A stretch of 25,145 nucleotides of DNA from Enterobacteriaceae bacterium UBA3516 (GCA_002377245.1 DFPL01000262.1:1-25145), one strand, 5' to 3'. Positions 16,523 to 25,058 are shown, numbered from the stretch's first letter. Notes: generated by a model not told the origin, from the letters alone. Translations and numbers: made by a program.

Positions 16523-18544
16523 TTAGCCTTTGATGTCATACAGCGGCGTTTGCCCTGCAACGACCGACCCTTGCGCTTTGAGTACCAGACCCGAGAAGTC
16601 GTCGATGTTGCTGCAAACGACCGGGCTAATCATCGAACGTGCTGTTGCGTTCAGGTAGTCCAGGTCCATTTCGAGGACTGGCTGGCCGGCAACCACAACG
16701 GCACCCTCTTCAACCAGGCGGGAGAAGCCCTGGCCGCCCAACGCGACGGTATCAATACCCATATGAACCACGATCTCCGCCCCTTTCTCGGTTTCGAGAC
16801 AGAACGCATGATTCGTGTTGAAAATTTTCACAATGGTCCCGGCTGCCGGAGCGACAACCACTTTGTCTGTCGGTTTAATCGCCACACCATCACCGACCGC
16901 TTTGCTGGCGAAGGCTTCATCCGGCACTTCATCCAGAGAAACGACATCGCCGGTAATCGGGGAGACCAGTTCTGCAATGACGGATGCGTTAGGCACCGCC
17001 TGAGGCTTAACCGCTGCAGCCGTCACTGGCGCAACCGGGGCTGCCGTATCAGCGGCAGGTACGTTGCCCGCAGTCTTCATCGCGTTCGCGATTTTCTCAG
17101 CCACAAAGCCGACGATAATCTGCACGCTGGTTTTATTCAGACGAATAATACCGGTCGCACCAAGACGTTTCGCCATCGCTTCATTCACCAGCGCAGAGTC
17201 TTTTACATTCAGACGCAGACGGGTGATACAGGCATCAATACCGGTCAGGTTAGAAGAACCGCCGATAGCGGCAATGTACTGGCGAGCCAGACCTGCAACA
17301 TCCTGCTCTGAACCTGCGCTCACGTTGACGTCCCGACCATCAGCTTCGTCACCCGCAACAGCCAGTTCACGGCCCGGCGTCAACAGGTTGAATTTCAGAA
17401 TGGTGAAACGGAACACCACGTAGTAAATAACAAAGAATACCAGGCCTTGCAGAATCAGCATGTACCAGTGTACGGCCAGGGGGTTACGTGACGAGAGCAC
17501 CATATCCACCAGACCCGCACTGAACCCGAAACCGGCAATCCACTGCATGGTCGCAGCGATAAACACGGAAATACCGGTCAGCACCGCATGGATGAAATAC
17601 AGTACCGGCGCCACGAACATGAAGGAGAACTCCAGCGGTTCAGTAATCCCGGTAAAGAAGGCGGCAAAGGCACCCGCCATCATAATACCCAAAACTTTTG
17701 CTTTGTTTTCTGGACGTGCGCATTGGTAGATAGCCAGTGCTGCACCCGGCAGACCGAACATCATGATTGGGAAGAAGCCCGCCTGATAACGACCTGTAAT
17801 CCCGATTTCAGCTTTACCTGCAGCGATAGACTGCGCGCCACCGAGGAAATTAGGAATATCGTTGATACCCGCTACGTCGAACCAGAATACGGAGTTCAGC
17901 GCGTGGTGCAGACCTACCGGAATCAGCAAGCGGTTAAAGAAGGCATAGATACCCGCGCCCGCAGAGCCAAGTTTTTGAATATGTTCACCAAAGCCTACCA
18001 GACCGCTGAACACCACCGGCCAGATATACATCAGAATGAACGCTACAACGATCATCACGAAAGAGGTCAGAATCGGCACCAGACGGCGACCGCTAAAGAA
18101 CGACAACGCTTTCGGCAGCTCAACGCTGCTAAAGCGGTTGTAAAGCTCTGCGGCGATGATACCGACCATGATCCCAACGAACTGGTTTTTGATCTTGCCA
18201 AATGCAGCAGGCACCTGATCGGCAGGAATTTTTTGAATCATTGCAACGGCTGCTGGCGAACACAACGTCGTTAATACCAGGAAGCCGACGAAGCCTGCCA
18301 ACGCCGCAGCACCGTCTTTATCTTTGGACATACCGTAGGCAACACCCACTGCAAATAGCACGCCCATGTTATCGATGATGGCAGATCCAGACTGGATAAA
18401 GAGCGCTGCCAGCGCATTATCACCACCCCAACCTACCGGGTCGATCCAGTAACCGACCCCCATTAAAATTGCTGCTGCAGGCAGCGTGGCGACCGGCACC
18501 ATCAGTGCGCGACCTACCTTTTGTAAGTAACCTAAAAGACTCAC
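16523..18544 (-). CDS. nagE: N-acetylglucosamine-specific PTS enzyme IICBA
   Basis: NagE imports N-acetylglucosamine through the inner membrane and phosphorylates it to GlcNAc-6-P at the expense of phosphoenolpyruvate. The 673-residue protein fuses three domains: EIIC (about 1–390, hydrophobic helices, with the glucose-family motif GITEPLEF at about 299–306), EIIB (about 415–495, phospho-cysteine C439 in GIDACITRLRL) and EIIA (about 520–673, phospho-histidine H594 in VVHMGIDT, partner H579). The start is GTG at 18544, preceded by GAGGGGG; the family N-terminus MSLLGYLQKVGRALMVPVA fits. EIIA is nearly identical to E. coli NagE from memory, but EIIC and EIIB differ greatly, and the protein is about 25 residues longer. 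It is divergent from nagBACD and shares NagC/CRP control. Confidence 0.95.
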   Translation of the reverse strand: MSLLGYLQKVGRALMVPVATLPAAAILMGVGYWIDPVGWGGDNALAALFIQSGSAIIDNMGVLFAVGVAYGMSKDKDGAAALAGFVGFLVLTTLCSPAAVAMIQKIPADQVPAAFGKIKNQFVGIMVGIIAAELYNRFSSVELPKALSFFSGRRLVPILTSFVMIVVAFILMYIWPVVFSGLVGFGEHIQKLGSAGAGIYAFFNRLLIPVGLHHALNSVFWFDVAGINDIPNFLGGAQSIAAGKAEIGITGRYQAGFFPIMMFGLPGAALAIYQCARPENKAKVLGIMMAGAFAAFFTGITEPLEFSFMFVAPVLYFIHAVLTGISVFIAATMQWIAGFGFSAGLVDMVLSSRNPLAVHWYMLILQGLVFFVIYYVVFRFTILKFNLLTPGRELAVAGDEADGRDVNVSAGSEQDVAGLARQYIAAIGGSSNLTGIDACITRLRLNVKDSALVNEAMAKRLGATGIIRLNKTSVQIIVGFVAEKIANAMKTAGNVPAADTAAPVAPVTAAAVKPQAVPNASVIAELVSPITGDVVSLDEVPDEAFASKAVGDGVAIKPTDKVVVAPAAGTIVKIFNTNHAFCLETEKGAEIVVHMGIDTVALGGQGFSRLVEEGAVVVAGQPVLEMDLDYLNATARSMISPVVCSNIDDFSGLVLKAQGSVVAGQTPLYDIKG

Positions 18545-18636
18545 GTTATTCCCCCTCTGACCCCACACCGGGCGCTTAGAAACAGTATTTTTTTATTGTC
18601 TTACTTAAACCTGAAAGCACGGCCTTTTTTTACGAC

Positions 18637-18665
18637 AGTATCAGTGTGTGAAAAATTAATTCGCC
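18637..18665 (-). promoter_or_regulatory. Candidate nagE promoter
   Basis: On the minus strand GATACT (18637–18642) could be the −10, with an expected start near 18630; the matching −35 position (18660–18665) is poor (GGCGAA) and lies inside the NagC operator. A poor −35 suits a CRP-activated promoter: the CRP site is centred about 65 bp upstream of this start. Confidence 0.4.
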
Positions 18666-18678
18666 TCGCAAATTAAAT
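18654..18678. promoter_or_regulatory. NagC operator on the nagE side (BoxE)
   Basis: The AT-armed imperfect palindrome ATTAATTCGCCTCGCAAATT and flanks closely resembles the high-affinity E. coli NagC BoxE I remember. Its centre (about 18666) is about 95 bp, or nine helical turns, from the second operator. This fits the known repression loop between nagE and nagB. Confidence 0.8.
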
Positions 18679-18685
18679 GCACACT

Positions 18686-18707
18686 TTTTGTGATTACAGT
18701 CACCAAA
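18686..18707. promoter_or_regulatory. CRP–cAMP binding site shared by nagE and nagB
   Basis: The core TGTGATTACAGTCACC (18689–18704) matches TGTGA-N6-TCACA at nine of ten positions. It is centred at 18696.5, between the two NagC operators. If nagB starts near 18768, the site is at −71.5, a class I activator position. Confidence 0.85.
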
Positions 18708-18748
18708 TATCGTTATTAACCCTCCACTTTGCTGGCTAACAAGCAAAA

Positions 18749-18773
18749 CTTATTTTATGATTAAAAAAATCAA
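18749..18773 (+). promoter_or_regulatory. NagC operator on the nagB side (BoxB) and nagB −10 box
   Basis: CTTATTTTATGATTAAAAAA and following bases resemble E. coli NagC BoxB. TATGAT (18756–18761) inside it is a good −10 hexamer, so NagC bound here would cover the nagB promoter. The −35 region (TGGCTA, 18733–18738) is poor, consistent with dependence on CRP. Confidence 0.65.
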
Positions 18774-18867
18774 CACGGATTGCCCCCTTGTAGAGCAAAA
18801 CTGCATTACGCTTACTTCAGTACGGCTTGCAATCCACGAACTTTTAAATTCAACCTGGAGATGAACA

Positions 18868-19668
18868 ATGAGACTGATCCCTCTGGCAACAGCAGAACAA
18901 GTCGGTAAATGGGCTGCACGTCATATCGTAAACCGTATCAACGCCTTTAAACCTACCGCAGATCGCCCGTTCGTTCTCGGCCTGCCAACTGGCGGCACTC
19001 CCCTGACGGCCTATAAGGCATTAGTTGAAATGCACAAAGCGGGCCAGGTTAGCTTCCAGCATGTTGTAACTTTCAACATGGACGAATATGTCGGCCTGCC
19101 AAAAGAGCATCCGGAAAGCTACCATAGCTTTATGCACCGCAACTTCTTTGATCACGTTGATATTCCGGCAGAAAATATTAATCTGCTGGATGGTAATGCC
19201 CCGGATATTGACGCAGAATGTCGTCAATACGAAGAAAAAATCCGTTCCTACGGCAAAATTCACCTGTTTATGGGTGGCGTGGGTAACGACGGTCACATCG
19301 CATTCAACGAACCTGCGTCTTCGCTGGCCTCTCGTACGCGTATCAAAACCCTGACCCATGACACCCGTGTGGCGAACTCGCGCTTCTTTGATGGCGATGT
19401 AAGCCTGGTGCCGAAATATGCCTTAACCGTCGGTGTGGGTACGCTGCTGGATGCAGAAGAGGTGATGATTCTGGTGCTGGGTAATCAGAAGGCGCTGGCG
19501 TTACAAGCGGCGGTTGAAGGTAACGTCAACCACATGTGGACCATCAGTTGTCTGCAGCTTCATCCTAAAGCCGTTATGGTATGCGATGAGCCGTCAACCA
19601 TGGAACTGAAAGTTAAGACATTGAAATACTTCAATGAATTAGAAGCCGAAAATATTAAAGGTCTGTAA
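18868..19668 (+). CDS. nagB: Glucosamine-6-phosphate deaminase
   Basis: NagB converts glucosamine-6-phosphate to fructose-6-phosphate and ammonia, the committed step of amino-sugar catabolism; the E. coli enzyme is a hexamer activated by GlcNAc-6-P. The protein is 266 residues, the E. coli length. Catalytic residues are all present: D72 (NMDEYVGL), D141, H143 and E148 (GVGNDGHIAFNEP). The N-terminal MRLIPL, including R2 and the adjacent allosteric-site segment, is kept. GGAG lies 8 nt before the ATG. It is the first gene of nagBACD, about 100 nt downstream of the expected transcription start, and is separated from nagA by a stem-loop. Confidence 0.98.
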   Translation: MRLIPLATAEQVGKWAARHIVNRINAFKPTADRPFVLGLPTGGTPLTAYKALVEMHKAGQVSFQHVVTFNMDEYVGLPKEHPESYHSFMHRNFFDHVDIPAENINLLDGNAPDIDAECRQYEEKIRSYGKIHLFMGGVGNDGHIAFNEPASSLASRTRIKTLTHDTRVANSRFFDGDVSLVPKYALTVGVGTLLDAEEVMILVLGNQKALALQAAVEGNVNHMWTISCLQLHPKAVMVCDEPSTMELKVKTLKYFNELEAENIKGL

Positions 19669-19676
19669 TTGTGTTT

Positions 19677-19706
19677 CCGTTCTGCCACAGTGATTGTGCG
19701 GAACGG
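19677..19706 (+). other. Stem-loop between nagB and nagA
   Basis: CCGTTCTGC (19677–19685) pairs with GCGGAACGG (19698–19706), nine pairs including one G·U, with a further ACA/TGT inside a bulged loop. No T run follows, so it is not a classical terminator. An intercistronic hairpin here could protect the 3' end of nagB mRNA or lower downstream expression. Confidence 0.65.
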
Positions 19707-19732
19707 CACTCATTTGTTAACCGGGGGTCGTT

Positions 19733-20881
19733 ATGTATGCTTTAACCCATTGCCGCATTTTCACCGGCTATGAAATTCTGGATGACCACGCGCTTCTCGT
19801 CGCGAATGGCCTAATTGAGCGTGTCTGTCCATTGGCGGAGCTACCGTCAGGCATTGAGCAGCGTGACCTGCATGGCGCCCTGCTTGCCCCCGGTTTCATT
19901 GATGTTCAGCTTAACGGCTGCGGTGGCGTTCAGTTTAACGATACCCCGGAAGCCGTGAGCGTTGAAACGCTTGAAATTATGCAGCGTGCGAACGAAAAAT
20001 CTGGCTGCACCAGCTACCTGCCGACGCTGATTACCAGCAGCGATGCGCTAATGAAGCAGGGTATTCAGGTAATGCGTGATTACCTGCGCCAGCATCCTAA
20101 TCAAGCGCTGGGGCTTCACCTTGAAGGTCCGTGGCTGAATATGGTGAAAAAAGGGACGCACAACCCTGACTATGTCCGTAAACCTGACGCTGAGCTGGTG
20201 GAATTGTTGTGTAAAAACGCCGATGTCATTACCAAGGTCACTCTCGCCCCTGAAGTGGCGGGTGACGAGGTGATCGCTAAGCTGGCCGCTGCCGGGATTG
20301 TGGTTTCCGCCGGGCACTCAAATGCCACGCTTAAAGAAGCGAAACTCGGTTTTCGTGCAGGTATCACCTTCGCCACGCATTTGTTCAATGCAATGCCCTA
20401 CATTACCGGGCGTGAACCGGGTCTGACAGGCGCTATCCTTGATGAAGCAGAAGTATATTGCGGTATCATTGCAGATGGCCTGCATGTCGATTACGTTAAT
20501 GTACGTACCGCTAAACGCCTTAAGGGAGACAAGCTTTGCCTGGTGACCGATGCAACGGCCCCGGCAGGCGCTGATATTGACCAGTTCATTTTTGCTGGTA
20601 AAACAATATACTACCGTAATGGATTGTGCGTAGATGAAAACGGTACCCTGAGTGGCTCTGCCCTGACGATGATCGAAGGGGTACGTAATCTGGTTGAGCA
20701 CGTCGGTATTGCACTCGATGAAGCTCTGCGTATGGCAACCCTCTACCCTGCCCGGGCGATGGGGTTTGCGGACAGTCTCGGCAGCATTGCGCCGGGTAAG
20801 GTAGCGAACCTGACTGCCTTCACGCGCGATTATAAAATAATCAAGACCATCGTTAATGGTAACGAGGTCGTCACTGAGTAA
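19733..20881 (+). CDS. nagA: N-acetylglucosamine-6-phosphate deacetylase
   Basis: NagA hydrolyses GlcNAc-6-P to GlcN-6-P and acetate, and so also removes the NagC inducer. The protein is 382 residues, the same as E. coli. It is an amidohydrolase-fold enzyme with zinc ligands E131 (LHLEGPW), H195 (SAGHSNAT) and H216 (ATHLFNAMP), and catalytic D273 (VTDATAPAG). The segment GREPGLTGAILDEAE and the C-terminal GKVANLTAF are typical. The ATG follows GGGGG at 19722–19726. nagC follows after 9 bp. Confidence 0.98.
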   Translation: MYALTHCRIFTGYEILDDHALLVANGLIERVCPLAELPSGIEQRDLHGALLAPGFIDVQLNGCGGVQFNDTPEAVSVETLEIMQRANEKSGCTSYLPTLITSSDALMKQGIQVMRDYLRQHPNQALGLHLEGPWLNMVKKGTHNPDYVRKPDAELVELLCKNADVITKVTLAPEVAGDEVIAKLAAAGIVVSAGHSNATLKEAKLGFRAGITFATHLFNAMPYITGREPGLTGAILDEAEVYCGIIADGLHVDYVNVRTAKRLKGDKLCLVTDATAPAGADIDQFIFAGKTIYYRNGLCVDENGTLSGSALTMIEGVRNLVEHVGIALDEALRMATLYPARAMGFADSLGSIAPGKVANLTAFTRDYKIIKTIVNGNEVVTE

Positions 20882-20890
20882 GTAAAAGGT

Positions 20891-22111
20891 ATGACATCAG
20901 GCGGACAAGCTCAAATCGGTAACGTTGACCTCGTTAAACAACTTAACAGCGCGGCCGTTTACCGCCTGATCGACCAGCTTGGCCCTATTTCGCGCATTCA
21001 GATTGCCGAACAAAGCCAGCTTGCCCCCGCCAGCGTGACTAAAATCACGCGCCAACTTATCGAGCGCGGCCTGATCAAAGAAGTGGATCAGCAGGCTTCA
21101 ACCGGCGGTCGCCGCGCCATCTCCATCGTTACGGAAACCCGCAATTTTCAGGCTATCGGTGTGCGTCTTGGCCGCACCGATACCACGCTGACGCTCTATG
21201 ATTTGAGCAGCAAGGTCCTTGCGGAAGAACATTACCCGCTGCCGGAACGCACCCAGGAAACGCTGGAGCATGCGCTGCTGAATACCATCCATACCTTTAT
21301 TGAATCCTGCCAGCGCAAAATTCGCGAGCTGATCGCCATTTCGGTTATTTTACCCGGACTGGTCGACCCGGAGAGTGGCGTCATTCGCTATATGCCGCAT
21401 ATTCCGGTGGAGAACTGGGGACTGGTCGAGGCACTGGAAAAACGTTTTAAATTAACCTGTTTTGTTGGTCATGATATTCGCAGCCTGGCCCTTGCCGAGC
21501 ACTATTTTGGGGCAAGTCAGGATTGTGAAGACTCTATTCTGGTGCGTGTGCATCGTGGTACGGGCGCCGGAATTATCTCGAATGGCCGCATTTTTATCGG
21601 TCGTAACGGTAATGTCGGTGAGATTGGGCACATTCAGGTTGAGCCGCTAGGCGAACGTTGTCACTGCGGAAATTTTGGCTGCCTCGAAACCATTGCGGCA
21701 AATGCAGCCATCGAGCAGCGGGTTCGCCATCTCTTGCAGCAGGGATATCAAAGTCGCTTAACCTCTGATGACTGCTCCATCAAGACCATCTGTAAAGCCG
21801 CAAACAAAGGTGATGCGTTGGCGTGCGAAGTCATTGAGCACGTCGGGCGCCATCTGGGTAAAACCATTGCTATTGCGATTAACCTCTTCAATCCGCAGAA
21901 AGTGGTGATTGCCGGAGAGATCGTTGAAGCTGAGAAAGTCTTGCTCCCGGCCATAGAAGGCTGCATCAATACGCAGTCGCTTAAGGCATTTCGCAAGAAT
22001 CTTCCGGTGGTGCGCTCCACGCTGGACCACCGCTCCGCAATTGGCGCTTTCGCCCTGGTTAAACGCGCCATGCTCAACGGTTTATTGTTGCAACGTTTGC
22101 TGGAAAGCTGA
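20891..22111 (+). CDS. nagC: N-acetylglucosamine repressor NagC (ROK family)
   Basis: NagC represses nagE and nagBACD, acts at other amino-sugar loci such as chiPQ and glmUS in E. coli, and is released by GlcNAc-6-P. The protein is 406 residues, the E. coli length. A helix-turn-helix lies at about 35–60 (RIQIAEQSQLAPASVTKITR), followed by a ROK sugar-kinase-like domain. The ROK zinc motif is intact: H247 with C257, C259 and C264 (GERCHCGNFGCLE). AAAGG lies close before the ATG; the 9-bp gap to nagA indicates cotranscription. NagC therefore regulates its own operon. Confidence 0.97.
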   Translation: MTSGGQAQIGNVDLVKQLNSAAVYRLIDQLGPISRIQIAEQSQLAPASVTKITRQLIERGLIKEVDQQASTGGRRAISIVTETRNFQAIGVRLGRTDTTLTLYDLSSKVLAEEHYPLPERTQETLEHALLNTIHTFIESCQRKIRELIAISVILPGLVDPESGVIRYMPHIPVENWGLVEALEKRFKLTCFVGHDIRSLALAEHYFGASQDCEDSILVRVHRGTGAGIISNGRIFIGRNGNVGEIGHIQVEPLGERCHCGNFGCLETIAANAAIEQRVRHLLQQGYQSRLTSDDCSIKTICKAANKGDALACEVIEHVGRHLGKTIAIAINLFNPQKVVIAGEIVEAEKVLLPAIEGCINTQSLKAFRKNLPVVRSTLDHRSAIGAFALVKRAMLNGLLLQRLLES

Positions 22112-22197
22112 CCGGTGTGCGCAATCATCGCCAACGCATAGGCAACTTCAGGTATGCCAGGTATAGTTACTGCTTCTTTTTATGAGCCGGATAGTCA

Positions 22198-22950
22198 ATG
22201 ACCATTCAGAACGTAATATGTGATATCGACGGTGTGCTGATGCACGATAACGTCGCCGTGCCAGGGGCCGCTGAATTTCTTACGCGCCTTCTGGAGAAGG
22301 GCATGCCGCTGGTTGTCCTGACAAATTACCCCTCTCAAACGGGTCAGGATCTCGCGAACCGTTTCGCCTCTGCAGGCATTGATGTGCCGTCCACGGTCTT
22401 TTATACCTCAGCCATGGCAACAGCAGATTTCCTGAAACGTCAGGAGGGGAAGAAAGCCTATGTCGTGGGCGAAGGGGCATTAATCCACGAATTATATAAA
22501 GCTGGCTTTACCATTACCGACATCAACCCGGACTTTGTGATTGTGGGTGAAACGCGCTCCTACAACTGGGAGATGATGCATAAAGCGGCTTTTTTCGTGG
22601 CCAATGGCGCACGCTTTATTGCTACCAATCCGGATACACACGGGCGCGGTTATTACCCTGGCTGTGGCGCTCTTTGCGCAGGCATCGAGAAAATCTCCGG
22701 CCGAGAGCCGTTTTATGTGGGTAAGCCCAGCCCGTGGATCATTCGTGCCGCACTGAACAAGATGCAGGCGCACTCTGAGCAAACGGTGATTGTCGGCGAC
22801 AATTTACGCACCGATATTCTGGCAGGCTTCCAGGCCGGGCTGGAAACCATTCTGGTTCTCTCGGGCGTTTCAACGCTGGACGACATTGATAGTATGCCCT
22901 TCCGCCCCTCCTGGATTTACCCGTCGGTGGCCGAAATCGACGTTCTCTAA
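22198..22950 (+). CDS. nagD: HAD-family nucleotide/sugar phosphatase NagD
   Basis: NagD is a HAD-superfamily phosphatase (class IIA cap) active on UMP, GMP and some sugar phosphates in E. coli; its role in the nag operon is not settled. The protein is 250 residues, the same as E. coli. Motif I DIDGVL gives nucleophile D9 and acid/base D11; motif II is LTNYPS; the motif III lysine is in YVGKPSPWI and motif IV is VGDNLRTDI. The ATG at 22198 is 86 bp after nagC. It is the last gene of the operon and is followed at once by a terminator. Confidence 0.95.
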   Translation: MTIQNVICDIDGVLMHDNVAVPGAAEFLTRLLEKGMPLVVLTNYPSQTGQDLANRFASAGIDVPSTVFYTSAMATADFLKRQEGKKAYVVGEGALIHELYKAGFTITDINPDFVIVGETRSYNWEMMHKAAFFVANGARFIATNPDTHGRGYYPGCGALCAGIEKISGREPFYVGKPSPWIIRAALNKMQAHSEQTVIVGDNLRTDILAGFQAGLETILVLSGVSTLDDIDSMPFRPSWIYPSVAEIDVL

Positions 22951-22954
22951 AGCG

Positions 22955-22988
22955 AACCACGTCTCAGGACGTGGTTTATTATTTTTAG
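22955..22988 (+). terminator. Rho-independent terminator of nagBACD
   Basis: AACCACGTC (22955–22963) pairs with GACGTGGTT (22968–22976), a 9-bp stem with a 4-nt TCAG loop, followed by TATTATTTTT. It lies 5 bp after the nagD stop. Confidence 0.92.
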
Positions 22989-23233
22989 CCGCCACCAAAG
23001 AACATCACTTCAACAAAAACCCTCAAAAAATGATAATTCATCAATAATGATGCTTATTTCATGTTCTTTTTTCAGCTTTCCACAATGGTCATTGCGCTTT
23101 TTATTTTTCTGACCGCAAAAGGCTTGCGAACGCTTCGGCTTTACGGCATTTTCTTAAACAAGCGATAAGACAACGCGATGGAGCGATGTCTGCACACCAC
23201 AACATGCAATGCCTGAAGGTAACGGAGAAGTCT
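22989..23233 (+). other. AT-rich leader and promoter region of asnB
   Basis: The stretch between the nag terminator and asnB must hold the asnB promoter, but no clear −35/−10 pair stands out. Near 23028–23052 there are clustered TGAT/ATCA half-sites (TGATAATTCATCA and ATCAATAATGAT) that could be regulator-binding sequence or AT-rich chance. GGAG at 23224–23227 is the asnB Shine–Dalgarno. Confidence 0.5.
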
Positions 23234-24898
23234 ATGTGTTCTATTTTTGGCGTACTGGATATTAAAACCGACGCGGTTGAATTACGTAAGAAAGCGCTGG
23301 AATTATCCCGCCTGATGCGTCACCGCGGTCCAGACTGGTCTGGCGTCTATGCCAGTGATAAAGCGATTCTTGCGCATGAGCGTCTGTCGATTGTCGACGT
23401 CAATGCCGGTGCCCAGCCGCTTTACAACGAACAAAAAACACATGCGCTGGCCGTTAACGGTGAAATCTACAACCACCAGGCTTTGCGCGCGGAGTATGGC
23501 GACCGTTACGCATTCCAGACCGGCTCTGATTGCGAAGTCATTCTGGCGCTCTATCAGGAAAAAGGACCGGAGTTTCTTGATGAACTGCAAGGCATGTTTG
23601 CCTTTGTTCTCTACGATACTGAAAAAGATGCGTACCTGATTGGCCGTGACCACATCGGTATTATCCCGCTGTACATGGGCCATGATGAGCACGGCAACAT
23701 GTATGTCGCGTCAGAAATGAAAGCGCTGGTGCCGGTCTGTCGTACCATTAAAGAGTTCCCGGCAGGCAGCTATCTATGGAGCAAGGACGGTGAAATCCGC
23801 TCTTACTACCAGCGTGACTGGTTCAGCTATGATGCGGTGAAAGACAACGTCACCGACAAAAACGAACTGCGTCAGGCGCTGGAAGATGCGGTGAAAAGTC
23901 ATCTCATGTCTGACGTCCCTTATGGCGTATTGCTTTCTGGTGGTCTGGACTCCTCCGTTATCTCCGCCATCACCAAGAAATTTGCCGCCCGTCGCGTTGA
24001 AGATGAAGAGCGTTCTGAGGCCTGGTGGCCACAGCTGCACTCCTTCGCGGTCGGCCTGAAAGGTGCGCCGGATCTGAAAGCGGCGCAGGAAGTGGCCAAC
24101 CATTTGGGTACGGTTCACCACGAGATCCATTTCACCGTACAGGAAGGTCTGGACGCAATCCGCGACGTGATTTACCACATCGAAACCTATGATGTGACGA
24201 CAATCCGCGCTTCAACACCGATGTACCTGATGTCCCGTAAAATCAAAGCGATGGGCATTAAGATGGTGCTGTCTGGTGAAGGCTCAGATGAAGTCTTTGG
24301 TGGCTACCTTTACTTCCACAAAGCGCCCAACGCCAAAGAACTGCACGAAGAAACAGTACGCAAGCTGCAAGCGCTGCACATGTTCGACTGTGCACGTGCT
24401 AACAAAGCCATGTCTGCCTGGGGTGTGGAAGCGCGTGTTCCCTTCCTGGACAAGAAATTCCTGGATGTGGCTATGCGTATCAACCCGCAGGACAAAATGT
24501 GCGGCAACGGCAAAATGGAAAAACACGTCCTGCGTGAATGTTTCGAGTCTTACCTGCCGGCAAGCGTTGCATGGCGTCAGAAAGAGCAGTTCTCTGATGG
24601 CGTAGGTTATAGCTGGATTGATACGCTGAAAGAAGTGGCTGCCCAGCAAGTTAGCGACCAACAGCTCGCGACCGCCAGCTACCGTTTCCCGTACAACACG
24701 CCTGGCTCGAAAGAGGCGTATCTGTACCGTGAAATTTTTGAAGAGCTGTTCCCGCTGCCAAGCGCTGCGGAATGTGTTCCGGGCGGTCCGTCAGTGGCCT
24801 GTTCGTCTGCGAAAGCCATTGAATGGGATGAATCTTTCAAATCGATGAACGATCCATCAGGCCGCGCAGTAGGTGTTCATCAGTCTGCTTATAAATAA
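23234..24898 (+). CDS. asnB: Asparagine synthetase B (glutamine-hydrolysing)
   Basis: AsnB makes asparagine from aspartate and ATP using ammonia from glutamine. The protein is 554 residues, the E. coli length. The N-terminal glutaminase domain begins MCSIFG; Cys2 becomes the catalytic N-terminal nucleophile after Met removal, so the ATG at 23234 must be the start although the frame is open 16 codons further upstream. RHRGPDWSG, AVNGEIYNH and GSDCE are the glutamine-site motifs. The C-terminal synthetase domain has the PP-loop SGGLDSS at about 235–241, and LSGEGSDEVFGGY and ARVPFLDK further on. A terminator follows after about 16 bp. Confidence 0.98.
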   Translation: MCSIFGVLDIKTDAVELRKKALELSRLMRHRGPDWSGVYASDKAILAHERLSIVDVNAGAQPLYNEQKTHALAVNGEIYNHQALRAEYGDRYAFQTGSDCEVILALYQEKGPEFLDELQGMFAFVLYDTEKDAYLIGRDHIGIIPLYMGHDEHGNMYVASEMKALVPVCRTIKEFPAGSYLWSKDGEIRSYYQRDWFSYDAVKDNVTDKNELRQALEDAVKSHLMSDVPYGVLLSGGLDSSVISAITKKFAARRVEDEERSEAWWPQLHSFAVGLKGAPDLKAAQEVANHLGTVHHEIHFTVQEGLDAIRDVIYHIETYDVTTIRASTPMYLMSRKIKAMGIKMVLSGEGSDEVFGGYLYFHKAPNAKELHEETVRKLQALHMFDCARANKAMSAWGVEARVPFLDKKFLDVAMRINPQDKMCGNGKMEKHVLRECFESYLPASVAWRQKEQFSDGVGYSWIDTLKEVAAQQVSDQQLATASYRFPYNTPGSKEAYLYREIFEELFPLPSAAECVPGGPSVACSSAKAIEWDESFKSMNDPSGRAVGVHQSAYK

Positions 24899-24914
24899 GC
24901 GACTGTTCTCATTA

Positions 24915-24940
24915 CAGGCCCTGCGGGGCCTGTTTTCGTT
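24915..24940 (+). terminator. Rho-independent terminator of asnB
   Basis: CAGGCCC (24915–24921) pairs with GGGCCTG (24926–24932) around a TGCG loop, followed by TTTTCGTTT. It separates asnB from the tRNA operon. Confidence 0.92.
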
Positions 24941-25058
24941 TATGCGCATTTTTTAGGGCACAAAAGCGATAAATAACCAATAATTGCCGAATTATGCGCC
25001 AGGCTGTTCGCAACCTAACCAAACAGTCACATTACGGCAATTTTCGATGAAAAAGGTA

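Noticed and set aside
14955..18274. Long open frames (225–253 codons) on the plus strand opposite glnS and nagE
   Set aside because: They lie antisense to well-conserved genes, show no recognisable domain, have skewed composition (His/Arg/Asn-rich), and lack clear Shine–Dalgarno sequences. They follow from codon bias in the real genes.
23028..23052. Fur-box-like AT-rich sequence upstream of asnB
   Set aside because: TGATAAT occurs, but the matching inverted half is missing; there are too few matches to the 19-bp consensus to call a Fur site.
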